A stretch of 64,000 nucleotides of DNA from Candidatus Riflebacteria bacterium HGW-Riflebacteria-1 (GCA_002839445.1 PGYB01000001.1:62001-126000), one strand, 5' to 3'; counted from the first letter of the stretch, positions 9,097 to 19,025 are shown. Program-made: numbers and translations. Notes: generated by a model from the sequence alone, not told the origin.

Positions 9097-10227
9097 ATGA
9101 CAAATTCAGCACCATACTACTTCGACAACGCCGCCACTTCTTTTCCCAAGCCTCAAGAAGTGGCCAAAGCGATAAGCGACTATCTGAATGAATCTGGCGG
9201 CACATACGGGCGCGCTGCGTATCCGCGAGCTTTTTCAGCGGCGCAGACTGTCGAACGCCTGCGCGACCGCATGAGCGCGGTAATCGGTACCAAGCTGGTC
9301 GACAATATCGTCTTTACCTCATGCGCTACTATGGCGCTAAATACCGTCATTCAGGGATTTTCATGGAAAACCAGAAAAGTTATGCATACGGCGCTCGAAC
9401 ACAACGCCGTGATGCGCGCCCTGAGCATGATGCAGAGCAAACATGGCCTCAGCCTTGAATGCATGCCCGCCCATGGCGATGGCAGCATCGATCTCGAACT
9501 TCTCGCGCAAAAAGATTGCTCAGACGTAGATCTGGTTGTGATAAACCATCAGAGCAATGTTAACGGCGTTATTCAGCCGCTGGAAAAACTGCGCGCCATA
9601 CTCGGCGCTGTTCCGATACTTGTCGATGCCAGTCAGTCGCTCGGCACAAGCCTGCTCAAGGCCGATGAATGGGGACTCGATTTCGTCGCCTTTACCGGCC
9701 ACAAAAGCCTGCTCGGGCCAACTGGCACCGGCGGGCTTTTTCTGCGCAATCCCGGTCTGGTCGCCCCGCTGCTCTACGGCGGCACCGGCAGCGCATCTGA
9801 TAAATACGAAATGCCAGAAGCCATGCCCGACCGCTTCGAAGCCGGCACTCCGAACCTGGCAGGATTATGCGGTCTGCTGGCCGCTGTTGACCACAAACCG
9901 ACCGGCCGCTACCAGATGCAAGATCTTGCACTGCTGCTGGAAGAGCTGCGCAAAACGCCAGCTATTTCAGTATTCGCGGCCAAAGATTTTTCGCGACAGG
10001 GTACAGTCTTCTCGGTCACAGCTGCAAATCTTGAACCGGGTGCCTTTGGCGACCGGCTGTATAAAGAATTTAACATTGAAACAAGAACAGGCCTGCATTG
10101 CGCCCCGCTGGCACACCGCCATCTCGGCACCTTTCCCACCGGCACTGTGCGCTTTGCCTTCTCGCCATATCATCAGACAAAAGACTTCGAGTATCTGCTC
10201 GAAGCGATCAGAAAGGTGGCCCGATGA
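9097..10227 (+). CDS. Cysteine desulfurase / selenocysteine lyase-like enzyme
   Basis: 376 residues, a class V aminotransferase fold. The PLP lysine lies in [12 protein letters not shown], the active-site Cys in [10 protein letters not shown], and the N-terminus [12 protein letters not shown] is typical. It belongs to the SufS/CsdB-like subgroup often found with selenium genes; it would release S or Se from cysteine or selenocysteine. Its position between yedF and selD suggests selenium mobilisation. Its stop overlaps the selD ATG (ATGA). Confidence 0.85.
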   Translation: MTNSAPYYFDNAATSFPKPQEVAKAISDYLNESGGTYGRAAYPRAFSAAQTVERLRDRMSAVIGTKLVDNIVFTSCATMALNTVIQGFSWKTRKVMHTALEHNAVMRALSMMQSKHGLSLECMPAHGDGSIDLELLAQKDCSDVDLVVINHQSNVNGVIQPLEKLRAILGAVPILVDASQSLGTSLLKADEWGLDFVAFTGHKSLLGPTGTGGLFLRNPGLVAPLLYGGTGSASDKYEMPEAMPDRFEAGTPNLAGLCGLLAAVDHKPTGRYQMQDLALLLEELRKTPAISVFAAKDFSRQGTVFSVTAANLEPGAFGDRLYKEFNIETRTGLHCAPLAHRHLGTFPTGTVRFAFSPYHQTKDFEYLLEAIRKVAR

Positions 10228-11486
10228 ACGACGATCTTCTGCTTTTTAACACCACACGCGCCGTTATCAAGGCTGAGGAATTCTGCCGTGGCGCCGGTAT
10301 TCAGATTAACGTTGTCGCGGTGCCGAAAGATATCTCTCCTGAGTGCGGAATGGCGCTGTCAGCACCCGCCGGGCAGGGCGGCGAAATTGCGCGCAGACTT
10401 GGCGAAAACGGTATTAACGCGACAGTCCATGCTGATCCCGCCGCCAAGTGCGGTTTCGACCTTCTCAGCACGGTTGAGCAGGGAGGCTGTTCGGCAAAAC
10501 TGCCGGCCGACCTGCTTAAAAAGGCTATTGCCAAGCTGGCAAAGTCTCAAAATCCCAACCTGCTGGTCGGCATTGATACCTGCGATGATGCCGGAGTCTA
10601 CAAGCTTACCGACGAAATCGCGCTGATCGACACTACCGATTTTTTTCCACCGATATGCTCTGATCCCTTTGAATTCGGGCAGATTGCCGCGACCAATGCT
10701 TTGAGCGACGTGTTCGCCATGGGCGGCCAGGTTCTGACCGCGATGAACCTCGTCATGTTTCCAGCTGAAGGGATTCCGTTTGAAGTGCTCGGCGAAATCC
10801 TTGCCGGTGGCCTGGATAAGGTCACTGAGGCAGGCGGCGTAATTGCCGGAGGCCACACAATCGCTGATTATCCACCGAAATACGGGCTGGCAGTTACCGG
10901 AACTGTTCACCCTGACCGCATAATTGCCAATCATCAGGCTTCTGCTGAAGAAATGCTGGTATTGAGCAAACCTGTTGGCACCGGCACTCTGGTTGCCGGT
11001 CAGCGCATCGGCGAAGCGGTGCCGGTAGATTATCGTGCCGCGCTCGAGATAATGAAACAGCTTAACCGCAAAGGCGCTGAGATCATGCAAAAATACCGTG
11101 TCAGAGCAGCAACCGATATCACAGGTTTTGGCCTGCTCGGTCACGCGCTGAATATAGCGCAGGGCAGCCGTCTGCAGCTCAGAATCGCAGCAAAAAAAGT
11201 CCCCCTGCTGTCGGGCGCGCGGCGGCTCGTTGAGCTTGGCTGTATACCAGGCGGGGCACTACGCAACCTCAAGTATGTCGAGAGCTCGACAGCCTTTGCT
11301 GCAAATGTCAGCTACGACGAAAAAATGCTTCTCTGTGACCCGCAAACTTCTGGCGGCCTGCTGATGTGCGTCAAGCCGGACTGCGTTCAAGACCTGCTCA
11401 AAGACCTTCAAGCCGCCGGCTACGCCAGCGCGGCTGTCATAGGCGAAACCGCCACCGGCTGTCCCCCCGCACTGTTTGTTTACTAA
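10224..11486 (+). CDS. selD: Se/S-carrier-like domain fused to selenophosphate synthetase SelD
   Basis: 420 residues. Residues 4-55 match the small Se/S carrier family (DUF3343), including the CGMA cysteine at 41, normally a separate protein of about 80 residues. From about residue 80 the sequence is SelD: catalytic Cys89 and Lys92 (GGCSAK, matching the C-x-x-K pair of E. coli SelD), then [26 protein letters not shown] and FAMGG. SelD makes selenophosphate from selenide and ATP. The catalytic position is Cys, not Sec. ATG 10224 overlaps the upstream stop; a longer frame from 10098 runs inside the desulfurase gene and is discarded. Confidence 0.9.
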   Translation: MNDDLLLFNTTRAVIKAEEFCRGAGIQINVVAVPKDISPECGMALSAPAGQGGEIARRLGENGINATVHADPAAKCGFDLLSTVEQGGCSAKLPADLLKKAIAKLAKSQNPNLLVGIDTCDDAGVYKLTDEIALIDTTDFFPPICSDPFEFGQIAATNALSDVFAMGGQVLTAMNLVMFPAEGIPFEVLGEILAGGLDKVTEAGGVIAGGHTIADYPPKYGLAVTGTVHPDRIIANHQASAEEMLVLSKPVGTGTLVAGQRIGEAVPVDYRAALEIMKQLNRKGAEIMQKYRVRAATDITGFGLLGHALNIAQGSRLQLRIAAKKVPLLSGARRLVELGCIPGGALRNLKYVESSTAFAANVSYDEKMLLCDPQTSGGLLMCVKPDCVQDLLKDLQAAGYASAAVIGETATGCPPALFVY

Positions 11487-11843
11487 TTCTTCTATCACAC
11501 ATAAATTCACGTATTGAATTATTGGTATACCGCACGACTCAGCGGGCCATTCGCCACAGCCATTGACAAAAGCGACTTTGCGGCATTGTTTTAGCCACCC
11601 GAATTTTATTAACGCCCACTTAGTGGCTTTGAGCCCTTGTGCGAGTAATGACCTGAAAGCAAAGCTCGCGGCGAAATCTGCATCTAACCCCTCTTGCGCT
11701 TGATGAAGCAGGGTTTGCGGGTAATGATTGCAAGCGTCGCGGGCAGGTATTTTATCTTGCCACGTGCTGCTGTCTATGCTAATTTAAGAGTAATTTCAGC
11801 ATTATTTTACAGTAAAGTCTAATTTTCAGAGGAGAAGAATTAA
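11487..11843 (+). other. Intergenic region upstream of the ferritin-like gene
   Basis: About 350 bp without a convincing reading frame. AT-rich sequence near 11780-11820 probably holds the promoter of the ferritin-like gene, but I cannot place boxes with confidence. No terminator with a U-run is visible after selD. Confidence 0.4.
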
Positions 11844-12314
11844 GTGAGCAGTAATAAACCGCTGTCCGAAATTCTCGACATCGCTATCGCCAGAGAAGAA
11901 GGCGCGTATTTTTTCTATCTCGACCTCATCGAACGCGCCGAAGGCAAAGAAGCCAAAGAAACCATGAACTTCATCGCCGAAGAAGAAAAAAAGCACCGCA
12001 GATTTCTTGTTGACTACAAAAGCGGCAAAAAGGGCAAAACGGAACTGTCGATGGCAACTCCGATAGATTATAAAATTGCCGAGCATCTCGACGAAGTCGA
12101 CCCCGACAAGCCTCTCTCCAGCACCGACATTTATCTCATCGCTGCTCACCGCGAAAAAAGATCGAACCAGTTCTACACCGAACTGGCCGCAATGCATTCA
12201 GACCCTGAAATCAAGAACCTTCTGCTGAAAATGGCTTCAGAAGAACTTAAGCACAAAGAAAAAATGGAATATCTCTATTCAAACACCGCGTTTGCTCAGA
12301 CTGCCGGCGGCTGA
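11844..12314 (+). CDS. Ferritin-like di-iron protein (rubrerythrin-like, no rubredoxin domain)
   Basis: 156 residues, all helical, in two related halves. Iron-ligand patterns are visible: AREEGAYFFYLDL then EEEKKH in the first half, and REKRSNQFYTEL then EELKHKEKM in the second, giving two ExxH motifs. No rubredoxin-type CxxC domain follows. Such proteins usually detoxify peroxide or store iron in anaerobes. GTG start 11844 follows AGGAG. It may be co-transcribed with the NuoEF fusion 85 bp downstream. Confidence 0.75.
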   Translation: MSSNKPLSEILDIAIAREEGAYFFYLDLIERAEGKEAKETMNFIAEEEKKHRRFLVDYKSGKKGKTELSMATPIDYKIAEHLDEVDPDKPLSSTDIYLIAAHREKRSNQFYTELAAMHSDPEIKNLLLKMASEELKHKEKMEYLYSNTAFAQTAGG

Positions 12315-12399
12315 TAACACTGATCTGACTGAAAGATTCCGTTAGTCTGCTGTTCTTTTAAATCTGACCAGTTTACAGTATGAAAGGAAGACGAACTTG

Positions 12400-14121
12400 A
12401 TGATCAATGCAGAACTGCGCGAACGAATAGAAAAGCTCGCAGCAAAATACCCGCACCGCGAATCAGCCCTCATGCCGGCCCTCACCTTGGCGCAACAGTC
12501 GAACAAGAACAATCTTACCGAAGAATTGCTGCACGAAGTGGCCGACCTTATCGGCGTAACCAAAGGCAAAGCCTATGGTGTGGCAACTTTTTATACGATG
12601 TACAACAACAAACCTGTAGGCCAGTATCACATACAGGTCGACACCAATATCCCCGCAACCCTTATGGGCGCCCGCAATATCTTGCAACATATCGAAAAAA
12701 CTCTCGGGCTGAAACCCGGAGAAACCAGCAAAGACGGGCTTTTCACTCTACATGAGGTCGAATGCCTCGGTTCGTGCGGTACCTGCCCGGTAGTTCAGGT
12801 CAATGATGTCTACTACGAAAACATGACCGTCGCGAAAGTAGATGAGCTGATCGTTTCTCTCAAAAAGGGCATACTGCCGCCAAGCAAGACTGAATACAAT
12901 TTTGCCACCGTCTGCAATGTTCTGCTCAAAAACCGCGGCGTCGAAAACTCAAGATCGCTAACAGTTTACAAAAAGACTGGCGGTTACAAGACTCTGGCCA
13001 AGGCACGCGGCATGGCACCGGCAGAAATAATTAACGAAGTAAAAATTTCTGCAATCAGAGGCCGTGGCGGCGCTGGCTTTCCAACTGGCGTCAAATGGGG
13101 ATTTCTCGCCAAAAATACCGGCAAACCCGTTTATCTGGTATGCAATGCCGACGAGGGCGAACCCGGCACCTTCAAAGACCGCCAGATCATGGAATACGAC
13201 CCGCATCTTCTTGTCGAAGGCATGGCTATTTCTGCGCTGGCGCTTGGCTGCAAGCTTGCCTTTATCTATATCCGCGGCGAATTCGCCTGGATAGGCGATA
13301 TTCTCGAAAAGGCCATCGAAGAAGCAAAGGCTGATGGACAGCTGGTTGACCTTGATATCATCGTTCATCGCGGTGCCGGCTCTTATGTCTGCGGCGAAGA
13401 AACAGCCCTGATTGAATCAATAGAAGGCAAGCGCGGGCAACCCCGCATTAAGCCGCCGTTTCCGGCCGTCGCCGGTCTCTATGGCTGCCCGACAATCGTT
13501 AACAATGTTGAAACCCTTGCCAGTGTGCCTTTTATCATTGAAAAAGGTGCGGCAGAATTCAAAAAATTCGGAACTGAAAACAATTTTGGCTTCAGAATTT
13601 TTGGCATCAGCGGCAATGTCAACAAGCCTGGCACCTATGAATACCCCATGGGAGTCACATTCGACGAGTTAGTCAAAGCAGCCGGCGGTGTTAAAGGCAA
13701 GCTCAAGGCAGCTATTGTCGGTGGCCTTTCGGTGCCGATTCTCAGGGCCGATGAACTCAAGGGACTGATCATGGATTTTGATTCATGTATCAAACACGGC
13801 ACCATGATTGGCTCAGGCGGCATGATGATTATCAACGACGAGTTCTCGATTCCCGAACTGGCGCTGCGCACGATTGAGTTCTACGCGCACGAATCATGCG
13901 GCAAGTGTACCCCATGCAAGCAAGGTTCAAAGACCCTCAAAGAAGCCCTTAAGAAAATTGTCAAACGCAAAGGCACACGCAAAGACCTCGACACGGCATT
14001 GCACATTGTTAATACCGTGCCCGGCCTCACTCTCTGCCCGGTCGGCGAAGCTTACAGCGTTCCGGTCAAGAACATGCTCGAAAAATTTCGCAGTGAATTC
14101 GAAGCTCTTCTGGTCAACTGA
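12400..14121 (+). CDS. NuoE-NuoF single-chain NADH-oxidising module
   Basis: 573 residues. Residues 1-155 are NuoE-like; 165-573 are NuoF-like with FMN/NADH motifs ([42 protein letters not shown]) and the N3-type [4Fe-4S] site (ESCGKCTPCKQG plus LTLCPVGEA). The NuoE [2Fe-2S] site is incomplete: the first cysteine pair is replaced (VDTNIPAT, Asp81 and Ala86) while Cys122 and Cys126 remain. The sequence looks more like respiratory complex I NuoE/F than the hydrogenase-type paralogs in this window. No other complex I gene is nearby, so the electron acceptor is unknown. A strong terminator follows directly. Confidence 0.85.
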   Translation: MINAELRERIEKLAAKYPHRESALMPALTLAQQSNKNNLTEELLHEVADLIGVTKGKAYGVATFYTMYNNKPVGQYHIQVDTNIPATLMGARNILQHIEKTLGLKPGETSKDGLFTLHEVECLGSCGTCPVVQVNDVYYENMTVAKVDELIVSLKKGILPPSKTEYNFATVCNVLLKNRGVENSRSLTVYKKTGGYKTLAKARGMAPAEIINEVKISAIRGRGGAGFPTGVKWGFLAKNTGKPVYLVCNADEGEPGTFKDRQIMEYDPHLLVEGMAISALALGCKLAFIYIRGEFAWIGDILEKAIEEAKADGQLVDLDIIVHRGAGSYVCGEETALIESIEGKRGQPRIKPPFPAVAGLYGCPTIVNNVETLASVPFIIEKGAAEFKKFGTENNFGFRIFGISGNVNKPGTYEYPMGVTFDELVKAAGGVKGKLKAAIVGGLSVPILRADELKGLIMDFDSCIKHGTMIGSGGMMIINDEFSIPELALRTIEFYAHESCGKCTPCKQGSKTLKEALKKIVKRKGTRKDLDTALHIVNTVPGLTLCPVGEAYSVPVKNMLEKFRSEFEALLVN

Positions 14122-14132
14122 CCGATAAAACC

Positions 14133-14167
14133 AGGCCGCAGGTGCATGTCACCTGCGGCCTTTTTAT
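14133..14167 (+). terminator. Rho-independent terminator after the NuoEF fusion
   Basis: A perfect 12-bp stem (AGGCCGCAGGTG with its complement), a 5-base loop and a T-rich tail, 11 bp after the stop codon. Confidence 0.95.
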
Positions 14168-14437
14168 TTGTAACAATTCGTACTATTCACAAAAGATTCG
14201 TTCACAGCCAAAGACTGGACACAAAAGTAGCCTTTGTAATTGCCAGCGACAGACGATTACGATTAAGACGCGCAGGATGCGCCAGTGCCAGGGCGCCTGA
14301 GGGTACAAAGCGCCCAGGTGCGCGAACGAGCACGAAAAAATGTATAACCGAACAATGCCGAAGGTAGCTACGAACGAAACAAGCAGAATTGCTATAATCT
14401 GCGCCAATCATCTTAATCTGCGGATAACTCTTCTACT

Positions 14438-15598
14438 CTAGAAATATTCTACGGTTACTTTTTTCAGGTGGCGGTTTTCGATGAGCTCGGCAATGTCTTT
14501 TACCAGCTGCACGCGCATCTTGTATTGAAAATCGTAATGAAATTCGTTTGAGGCCGTACCGACAATGAATTCGACAAGATCGGCATTAAAAATCAACCTC
14601 GCCATTCTTTCGGCAGCGCCATCCTGCAGGCGAAAAGCAATTTCATCACCTCTGAGCAACCGTTCAACCCGTGAAAGCGTCATGACTCCTTCACTTACCA
14701 GATCAACGCCCGCGAGCTGGCTGATTGGCGGCATACCGTCATTAAAACTGATCATGGTCTCAGAGAACTTCAGCTCAAGCTCACGCGCGATAAGTTCAGA
14801 GGTCGTGCCACCCGCGATCACCCGGCTGCCGGTTGCTGCCGCGAATCGTCGGGCAAAAGCAAAATCGCGCTCACGGTTACCCGGAGCGCCGGTGGCGACC
14901 AGCATGCGGCGTGGCTCACGAAAATGTACTGTCAGATGACTTGCATCATCTTTAAGCCCGCTCTTGTCATTCATTTCTGCCTTGTTAACAATCTTTTCAG
15001 ACAGATCACGCGCCGAAATCGCCGGGCAATCGCGAAGCGCCTTCTGCGAGTAGGCAATAGCTCCATCTCTGCCCCACTCGCTGGTCCGACCAAGCCCTGA
15101 CTGGCTGATTCCATCAGAAAAAGCAAACAGGCGGTCATCCATTTCAGGCGTAAACTTCGCGGTAGAGACCGATTTGCCGGCATAGCGCGTCGAAGCCAGC
15201 TCAACGCTCTGCCAGTCTAGCTCAAGAATTTCAGCACGGCGCAGCACAAACGGTAAGGGATTGTCATAGGCAATGAGGCTCACTGTGCCGTCTCCCGCCA
15301 TATCAACGATGGTAAAAGTCGCGTAACCCATCTTTCTTTCGCTGCATTCTGGCAGGATGTTGTAGATGAGCTCATAGGCCTCGGCGATCGACTTATGCTC
15401 ACAGACAAAGTTCAGCGCCATCGAAGCCGTGAGACTGGCCAGAACATTGGCCTTGATGCCGCTGCCCATGCCGTCTGACAGCACCACGACGCGCCGGTTC
15501 TCTTCTTTGATGAAACGCTTGAGAATAACGTCACCAAACGAATGCTCGCCGGCTTTGGCCTTCTGGTAATGCCCTATTTCAATAAAACAAGCAGTCAT
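14438..15598 (-). CDS. SpoIIE-type PP2C serine phosphatase, sensory-hydrogenase type
   Basis: About 386 residues. The PPM metal-binding motifs are present: VVLSDGMGSGIKA, LFAFSDGISQSG and LKDDASHLTVHF, covering residues 1-230. The C-terminal 150 residues form the extra domain seen in phosphatases next to sensory [FeFe] hydrogenases of clostridia. The family dephosphorylates serine on partner-switching proteins, but no anti-sigma or anti-anti-sigma gene is present here. ATG 15598 lies just after the stop of the Fe-S/PAS gene; an alternative ATG at 15610 overlaps it. It is the last gene of the FDH-linked minus-strand series. Confidence 0.8.
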   Translation of the reverse strand: MTACFIEIGHYQKAKAGEHSFGDVILKRFIKEENRRVVVLSDGMGSGIKANVLASLTASMALNFVCEHKSIAEAYELIYNILPECSERKMGYATFTIVDMAGDGTVSLIAYDNPLPFVLRRAEILELDWQSVELASTRYAGKSVSTAKFTPEMDDRLFAFSDGISQSGLGRTSEWGRDGAIAYSQKALRDCPAISARDLSEKIVNKAEMNDKSGLKDDASHLTVHFREPRRMLVATGAPGNRERDFAFARRFAAATGSRVIAGGTTSELIARELELKFSETMISFNDGMPPISQLAGVDLVSEGVMTLSRVERLLRGDEIAFRLQDGAAERMARLIFNADLVEFIVGTASNEFHYDFQYKMRVQLVKDIAELIENRHLKKVTVEYF

Positions 15599-15599
15599 A

Positions 15600-16697
15600 T
15601 TACTTGTCATCTTCAGAGAACAGCTTGATTACAGCGCTCAGAGCATTTTCTGTGCGAGAAGCGTTCTCGCCGAGAAGATTGGCAATCTTCTGCACCGTTT
15701 CGAGATTTTCGCGAATTACCTTTTCTGCGCGCAGCTTGACTTCTTCTTTTCTGACATCAGGTGCTGACAGGTCGAGAAGAATGGCTCCTGTCGTCTTTCC
15801 GTGTTCAATTGAGTAAAGCGAAAGCTTGATCTTTTTGCCAGACCATTCAACATCGCGACTGTACGTCTCTTCGCCGCTCCTGATAAAATTAGTAAACAAC
15901 GAGTGCGCCGAAAACATTTTTGCGAGGTCGGCACCCCTGAGCCCGTGTGAGTCAAATATTTCGACGATCTCCTCGCCCATCATCGCGGCAAAAGCGCGAT
16001 TAGCCTCGCGAATCTTGAGCCGTTCATCGACGATAACAAAGCCCGAAGGCACTTTCTGCAGCAGGGAAACCGACAGTTCGGCAGTCTCTCTGGCCTGCGT
16101 CAGTTCTTCGCTGTGCCTGACCCGCTCAGTGATATCAAAGATAACACTGACAAAGCCTGATACATCGCCAGCCCGGTCGGTTAAAACCGACTTGTGCAGC
16201 TCGATCACCAGCTCAGAAGTGTCGGACAAAGCAAAACGTGTCTCAACGACCTGGCGACCACCGTTTCTGATAAGGCTCTGGTTGATCTGCTGATTAATTG
16301 CTTCAAAATCGGGAGCATCAATGCATCTGCTGATGTCACGGCCTTTTACGGCACCAAGCTTTTTGCTGATAAGGGCTTCAAAAGCCCGATTACAGCCAGC
16401 CAGCAAACCCGAGCGGTCTTCATGAAAAATTGGAACAGCGATCGAATCTAGCAGCTCCTGTTGAAAGAACAGAGTTTCACGCAATTCACGGTCACGCTTT
16501 TTGAGCTTCTCGATGACTTTTTTTGTCAGCTCAACGCACATGGTCGGCCTGGCAACGCCATCGAGCATGGCTGCAGCAAATTCCCGACAGGTCTTGTAGC
16601 CGCAGCCGCCGCAGTCAATTTCACCGGCCTTATCAAATATCTCGATAAAAGTAAGCGCCTGCTTGAGCTGCTGATCGCTATAACGCTGGTCGCTCAT
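15600..16697 (-). CDS. Fe-S cluster plus tandem PAS sensor protein
   Basis: 365 residues. Residues 27-55 carry a 4Fe-4S Fes-type motif (DCGGCGYKTCREFA then a distal Cys in RPTMC), followed by a helical linker and two PAS domains (about 75-195 and 205-310) and a C-terminal helix. There is no kinase or other enzymatic domain, so output must pass through a partner, most likely the adjacent phosphatase. Fes-PAS modules are usually part of sensory [FeFe] hydrogenases; here the module is a separate protein. It overlaps the upstream receiver gene by four bases. Confidence 0.75.
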   Translation of the reverse strand: MSDQRYSDQQLKQALTFIEIFDKAGEIDCGGCGYKTCREFAAAMLDGVARPTMCVELTKKVIEKLKKRDRELRETLFFQQELLDSIAVPIFHEDRSGLLAGCNRAFEALISKKLGAVKGRDISRCIDAPDFEAINQQINQSLIRNGGRQVVETRFALSDTSELVIELHKSVLTDRAGDVSGFVSVIFDITERVRHSEELTQARETAELSVSLLQKVPSGFVIVDERLKIREANRAFAAMMGEEIVEIFDSHGLRGADLAKMFSAHSLFTNFIRSGEETYSRDVEWSGKKIKLSLYSIEHGKTTGAILLDLSAPDVRKEEVKLRAEKVIRENLETVQKIANLLGENASRTENALSAVIKLFSEDDK

Positions 16698-17071
16698 GCT
16701 TTCTGTCCTGCAAATATTTTTTCAGCAAGAGCTGTCAGTTCGCCAAAATCGACAGGTTTCTGCATGACCGCCCTGACGTTGGGAATGTCGATGTCGAACA
16801 ATTCCTGACCAGCCTTTGCGATAGACGAAGTAATGATCACCGGAATCCTGATTTTCTCATCAAGCAGCTGCTGGGCGAACTCAAAGCCCTCATCAGCACG
16901 CTCCATCATAACATCGAGAATGATCAGATCGGGGGCAAATGTGTCTATTTCACCGCGACCTTCAGTAGTGTTAAAAGCGGTATGTACATCGCAGCCGCGA
17001 CTTCGGAACAGCGCTCCGTAAGCGGTCAAAAAATCTATATCATCATCGATGATCAGGACCTTCTTGCTCAT
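16694..17071 (-). CDS. Stand-alone response regulator receiver
   Basis: 125 residues, a receiver domain only. Acidic pocket IIDDDID, phospho-acceptor Asp in LIILDVMMERAD, the Thr/Ser position IITSSIA and Lys in MQKPVDF are all present. GGAGATAAT precedes ATG 17071. No DNA-binding output is attached. Its closest relatives in the window are the receivers at 21348, 50198 and 52238. It probably accepts phosphate from the upstream Cache kinase and acts on the Fes-PAS protein or phosphatase. Confidence 0.85.
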   Translation of the reverse strand: MSKKVLIIDDDIDFLTAYGALFRSRGCDVHTAFNTTEGRGEIDTFAPDLIILDVMMERADEGFEFAQQLLDEKIRIPVIITSSIAKAGQELFDIDIPNVRAVMQKPVDFGELTALAEKIFAGQKA

Positions 17072-17189
17072 ATTATCTCCAGCATCTCTTTTGCCCGGCA
17101 GGCCACCCAACTTAATTCTTATTGTCGAGAGTATAAACTTATCTTCATCGCAGCTCAAGCAACTTGTCGTTCCGCGTCTCCCTGCAGGC

Positions 17190-19025
17190 TTACGCTAACG
17201 GCAGAGTGATCAGAAACCTGGTGAACGTATTGCCTTTTGCCTGATCAGCGTTAGATTCGACGGCTATCGAACCGTTGTGCATCTTGACTATGCCGTAACA
17301 GATCGCCAGACCGAGTCCGGTGCCCTTGCCCATCTCCTTGGTCGAGAAAAAAGGCTCGAACAAGCGCTTCTGGCTGTCTTCATTGATGCCAGTTCCGTTG
17401 TCTTCTACAATAAAGCGAATTGAGCTATCGGTTATAGAAGCACTCAACGATATTTTGCCCGAAGATTTTACCGCATCAATAGAGTTATTCAACAGATTGA
17501 CAAATACCTGGGTCATCTGGCTCTCGTCGATAGAGACCTCTTCATCGGGATGAGTGCAGGAAATCATAAAATGAACAGTCTTTGGCATAATCAGATTTTT
17601 CTGTATCGATTCGACAAAGTTTCCGAGTCTGACGGTAATCTTGTTGATCTGATTCTTTCTGGCAAAATTGAGCAGCCCCGAAAGGATCGTCTTACAACGG
17701 CTGGCCTGGGTAGCTATTGTTTCGAGATCCTTATACATTCGCGAAGACGGGTCGCTCTCCTCAAGCAGAATATGACTATACATCAGCACCACGCCAAGCG
17801 GGTTGTTAACTTCGTGTGCGATGCCTGCCGACAGTTGCCCCATGGTAGCGAGCTTCTCTGACTGCTTGAGCGCATCTTTTGTGCTGGCAAGCTCCTGGTC
17901 TCTTATTTTTATAGTTTCCAGATAGCCTTGCAGTCGCTCAATGGTCATCGAATAAACTGTGACTGACAGCACCAGAATAATCAGCAGCGCAACAAATAAT
18001 GAGCCGTAGATCAGCTGGCGCATCAGTTGCAACGTTTCGTCGCGCTGGTTGGCAAATGCCGCGATATAGAGCTCAAATTCAGGAAAGTAATCAAACGCAA
18101 CAATTTTGCTCTCGCCATCGCTGGGCGACTCAAACCGCATCAACCCCTTTTTCTGGGTGATCATGGCATTGATGATTTCCTGGCCGGCCCAGTCCTGCTC
18201 TGCACGCGGGTGCTTGATGACAATCTTACCGGTCTTGTCAAACACAAACGGGTAGCCTGAATGACCGATATCGAGCTTCATAAACTTGAGCGACAGCTCG
18301 CTCAAATCCTTTTCTCTGGCGCCAACAAAAATCATGCCGATGATATCGCCCTGGTAAATGATTGGCTCATAGCCGGTTACATACCAGTCGTTAACCACGT
18401 AAGCCCGCCCAAAATAATGCTCAGGCGTATTGACACTATCTGCTATCGCAGAATCAAAAGGGATTACCGTGCCGACAGCCCGCGCGTTGTTGCTGTTCAT
18501 GACGTTAGTTGAGATTCGCACATAGCCGGCATCGCACTTTTGAAAAATTGTCGCCTTGCTGCCAAGTATCCGTTCTATCTGATCGACGAAATCATGATTT
18601 TCATGCAGCAGCACATCGCCAAGATACCACTTGTTAAGCATCACTGTGCGGTTCTGGCTGTCATCAGGAAAACGCAGAAGAAATTCAACCTTTTCGTCAG
18701 AAACGCGAAACCCATTTTGATTGAACAGGGTCTCCATTACGCGCAGATCTTTTTTGGCTTTTACCAGCTTTAGTTCAGACTCGCGCTCGAACATCAGCAT
18801 CAGTGACTTGACTTCAATTTGCAGGTAGTGTTCAACCAGCTTATACAGCTTCTCTTTTGAGATATACACAGAATAGCCGGTGATTGAAGCCACCGACAAA
18901 ATGATGATGAGAAGAATCGGAACAAATACCCGTATTTTTATGGAAAAATGCGTCAGGCGCATCCTGATGAGGCGCCTGACTGCCTGCCACTTAATCTTTG
19001 TATTCGCTGATGATTTTGCCTGCAT
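17190..19025 (-). CDS. Cache-domain transmembrane histidine kinase
   Basis: 611 residues. The first membrane helix is near residues 30-52 and the second near 345-365, enclosing about 290 extracytoplasmic residues resembling single/double Cache sensors. The transmitter has His in GIAHEVNNPLG, then NNSIDAVKSSG, DNGTGI and [15 protein letters not shown]. This kinase core is very similar to that of the hydrogenase-kinase fusion at 48137. The 5' end overlaps the NuoE gene by 35 bp. A ligand outside the cytoplasmic membrane, possibly formate or another small carboxylate, would fit the locus but is not shown. Confidence 0.85.
   Translation of the reverse strand: MQAKSSANTKIKWQAVRRLIRMRLTHFSIKIRVFVPILLIIILSVASITGYSVYISKEKLYKLVEHYLQIEVKSLMLMFERESELKLVKAKKDLRVMETLFNQNGFRVSDEKVEFLLRFPDDSQNRTVMLNKWYLGDVLLHENHDFVDQIERILGSKATIFQKCDAGYVRISTNVMNSNNARAVGTVIPFDSAIADSVNTPEHYFGRAYVVNDWYVTGYEPIIYQGDIIGMIFVGAREKDLSELSLKFMKLDIGHSGYPFVFDKTGKIVIKHPRAEQDWAGQEIINAMITQKKGLMRFESPSDGESKIVAFDYFPEFELYIAAFANQRDETLQLMRQLIYGSLFVALLIILVLSVTVYSMTIERLQGYLETIKIRDQELASTKDALKQSEKLATMGQLSAGIAHEVNNPLGVVLMYSHILLEESDPSSRMYKDLETIATQASRCKTILSGLLNFARKNQINKITVRLGNFVESIQKNLIMPKTVHFMISCTHPDEEVSIDESQMTQVFVNLLNNSIDAVKSSGKISLSASITDSSIRFIVEDNGTGINEDSQKRLFEPFFSTKEMGKGTGLGLAICYGIVKMHNGSIAVESNADQAKGNTFTRFLITLPLA

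Noticed and set aside
10098..10223. Longer start for selD
   Set aside because: The added 42 residues read in another frame of the desulfurase gene and look non-coding; ATG 10224 overlaps the upstream stop and starts the carrier domain.
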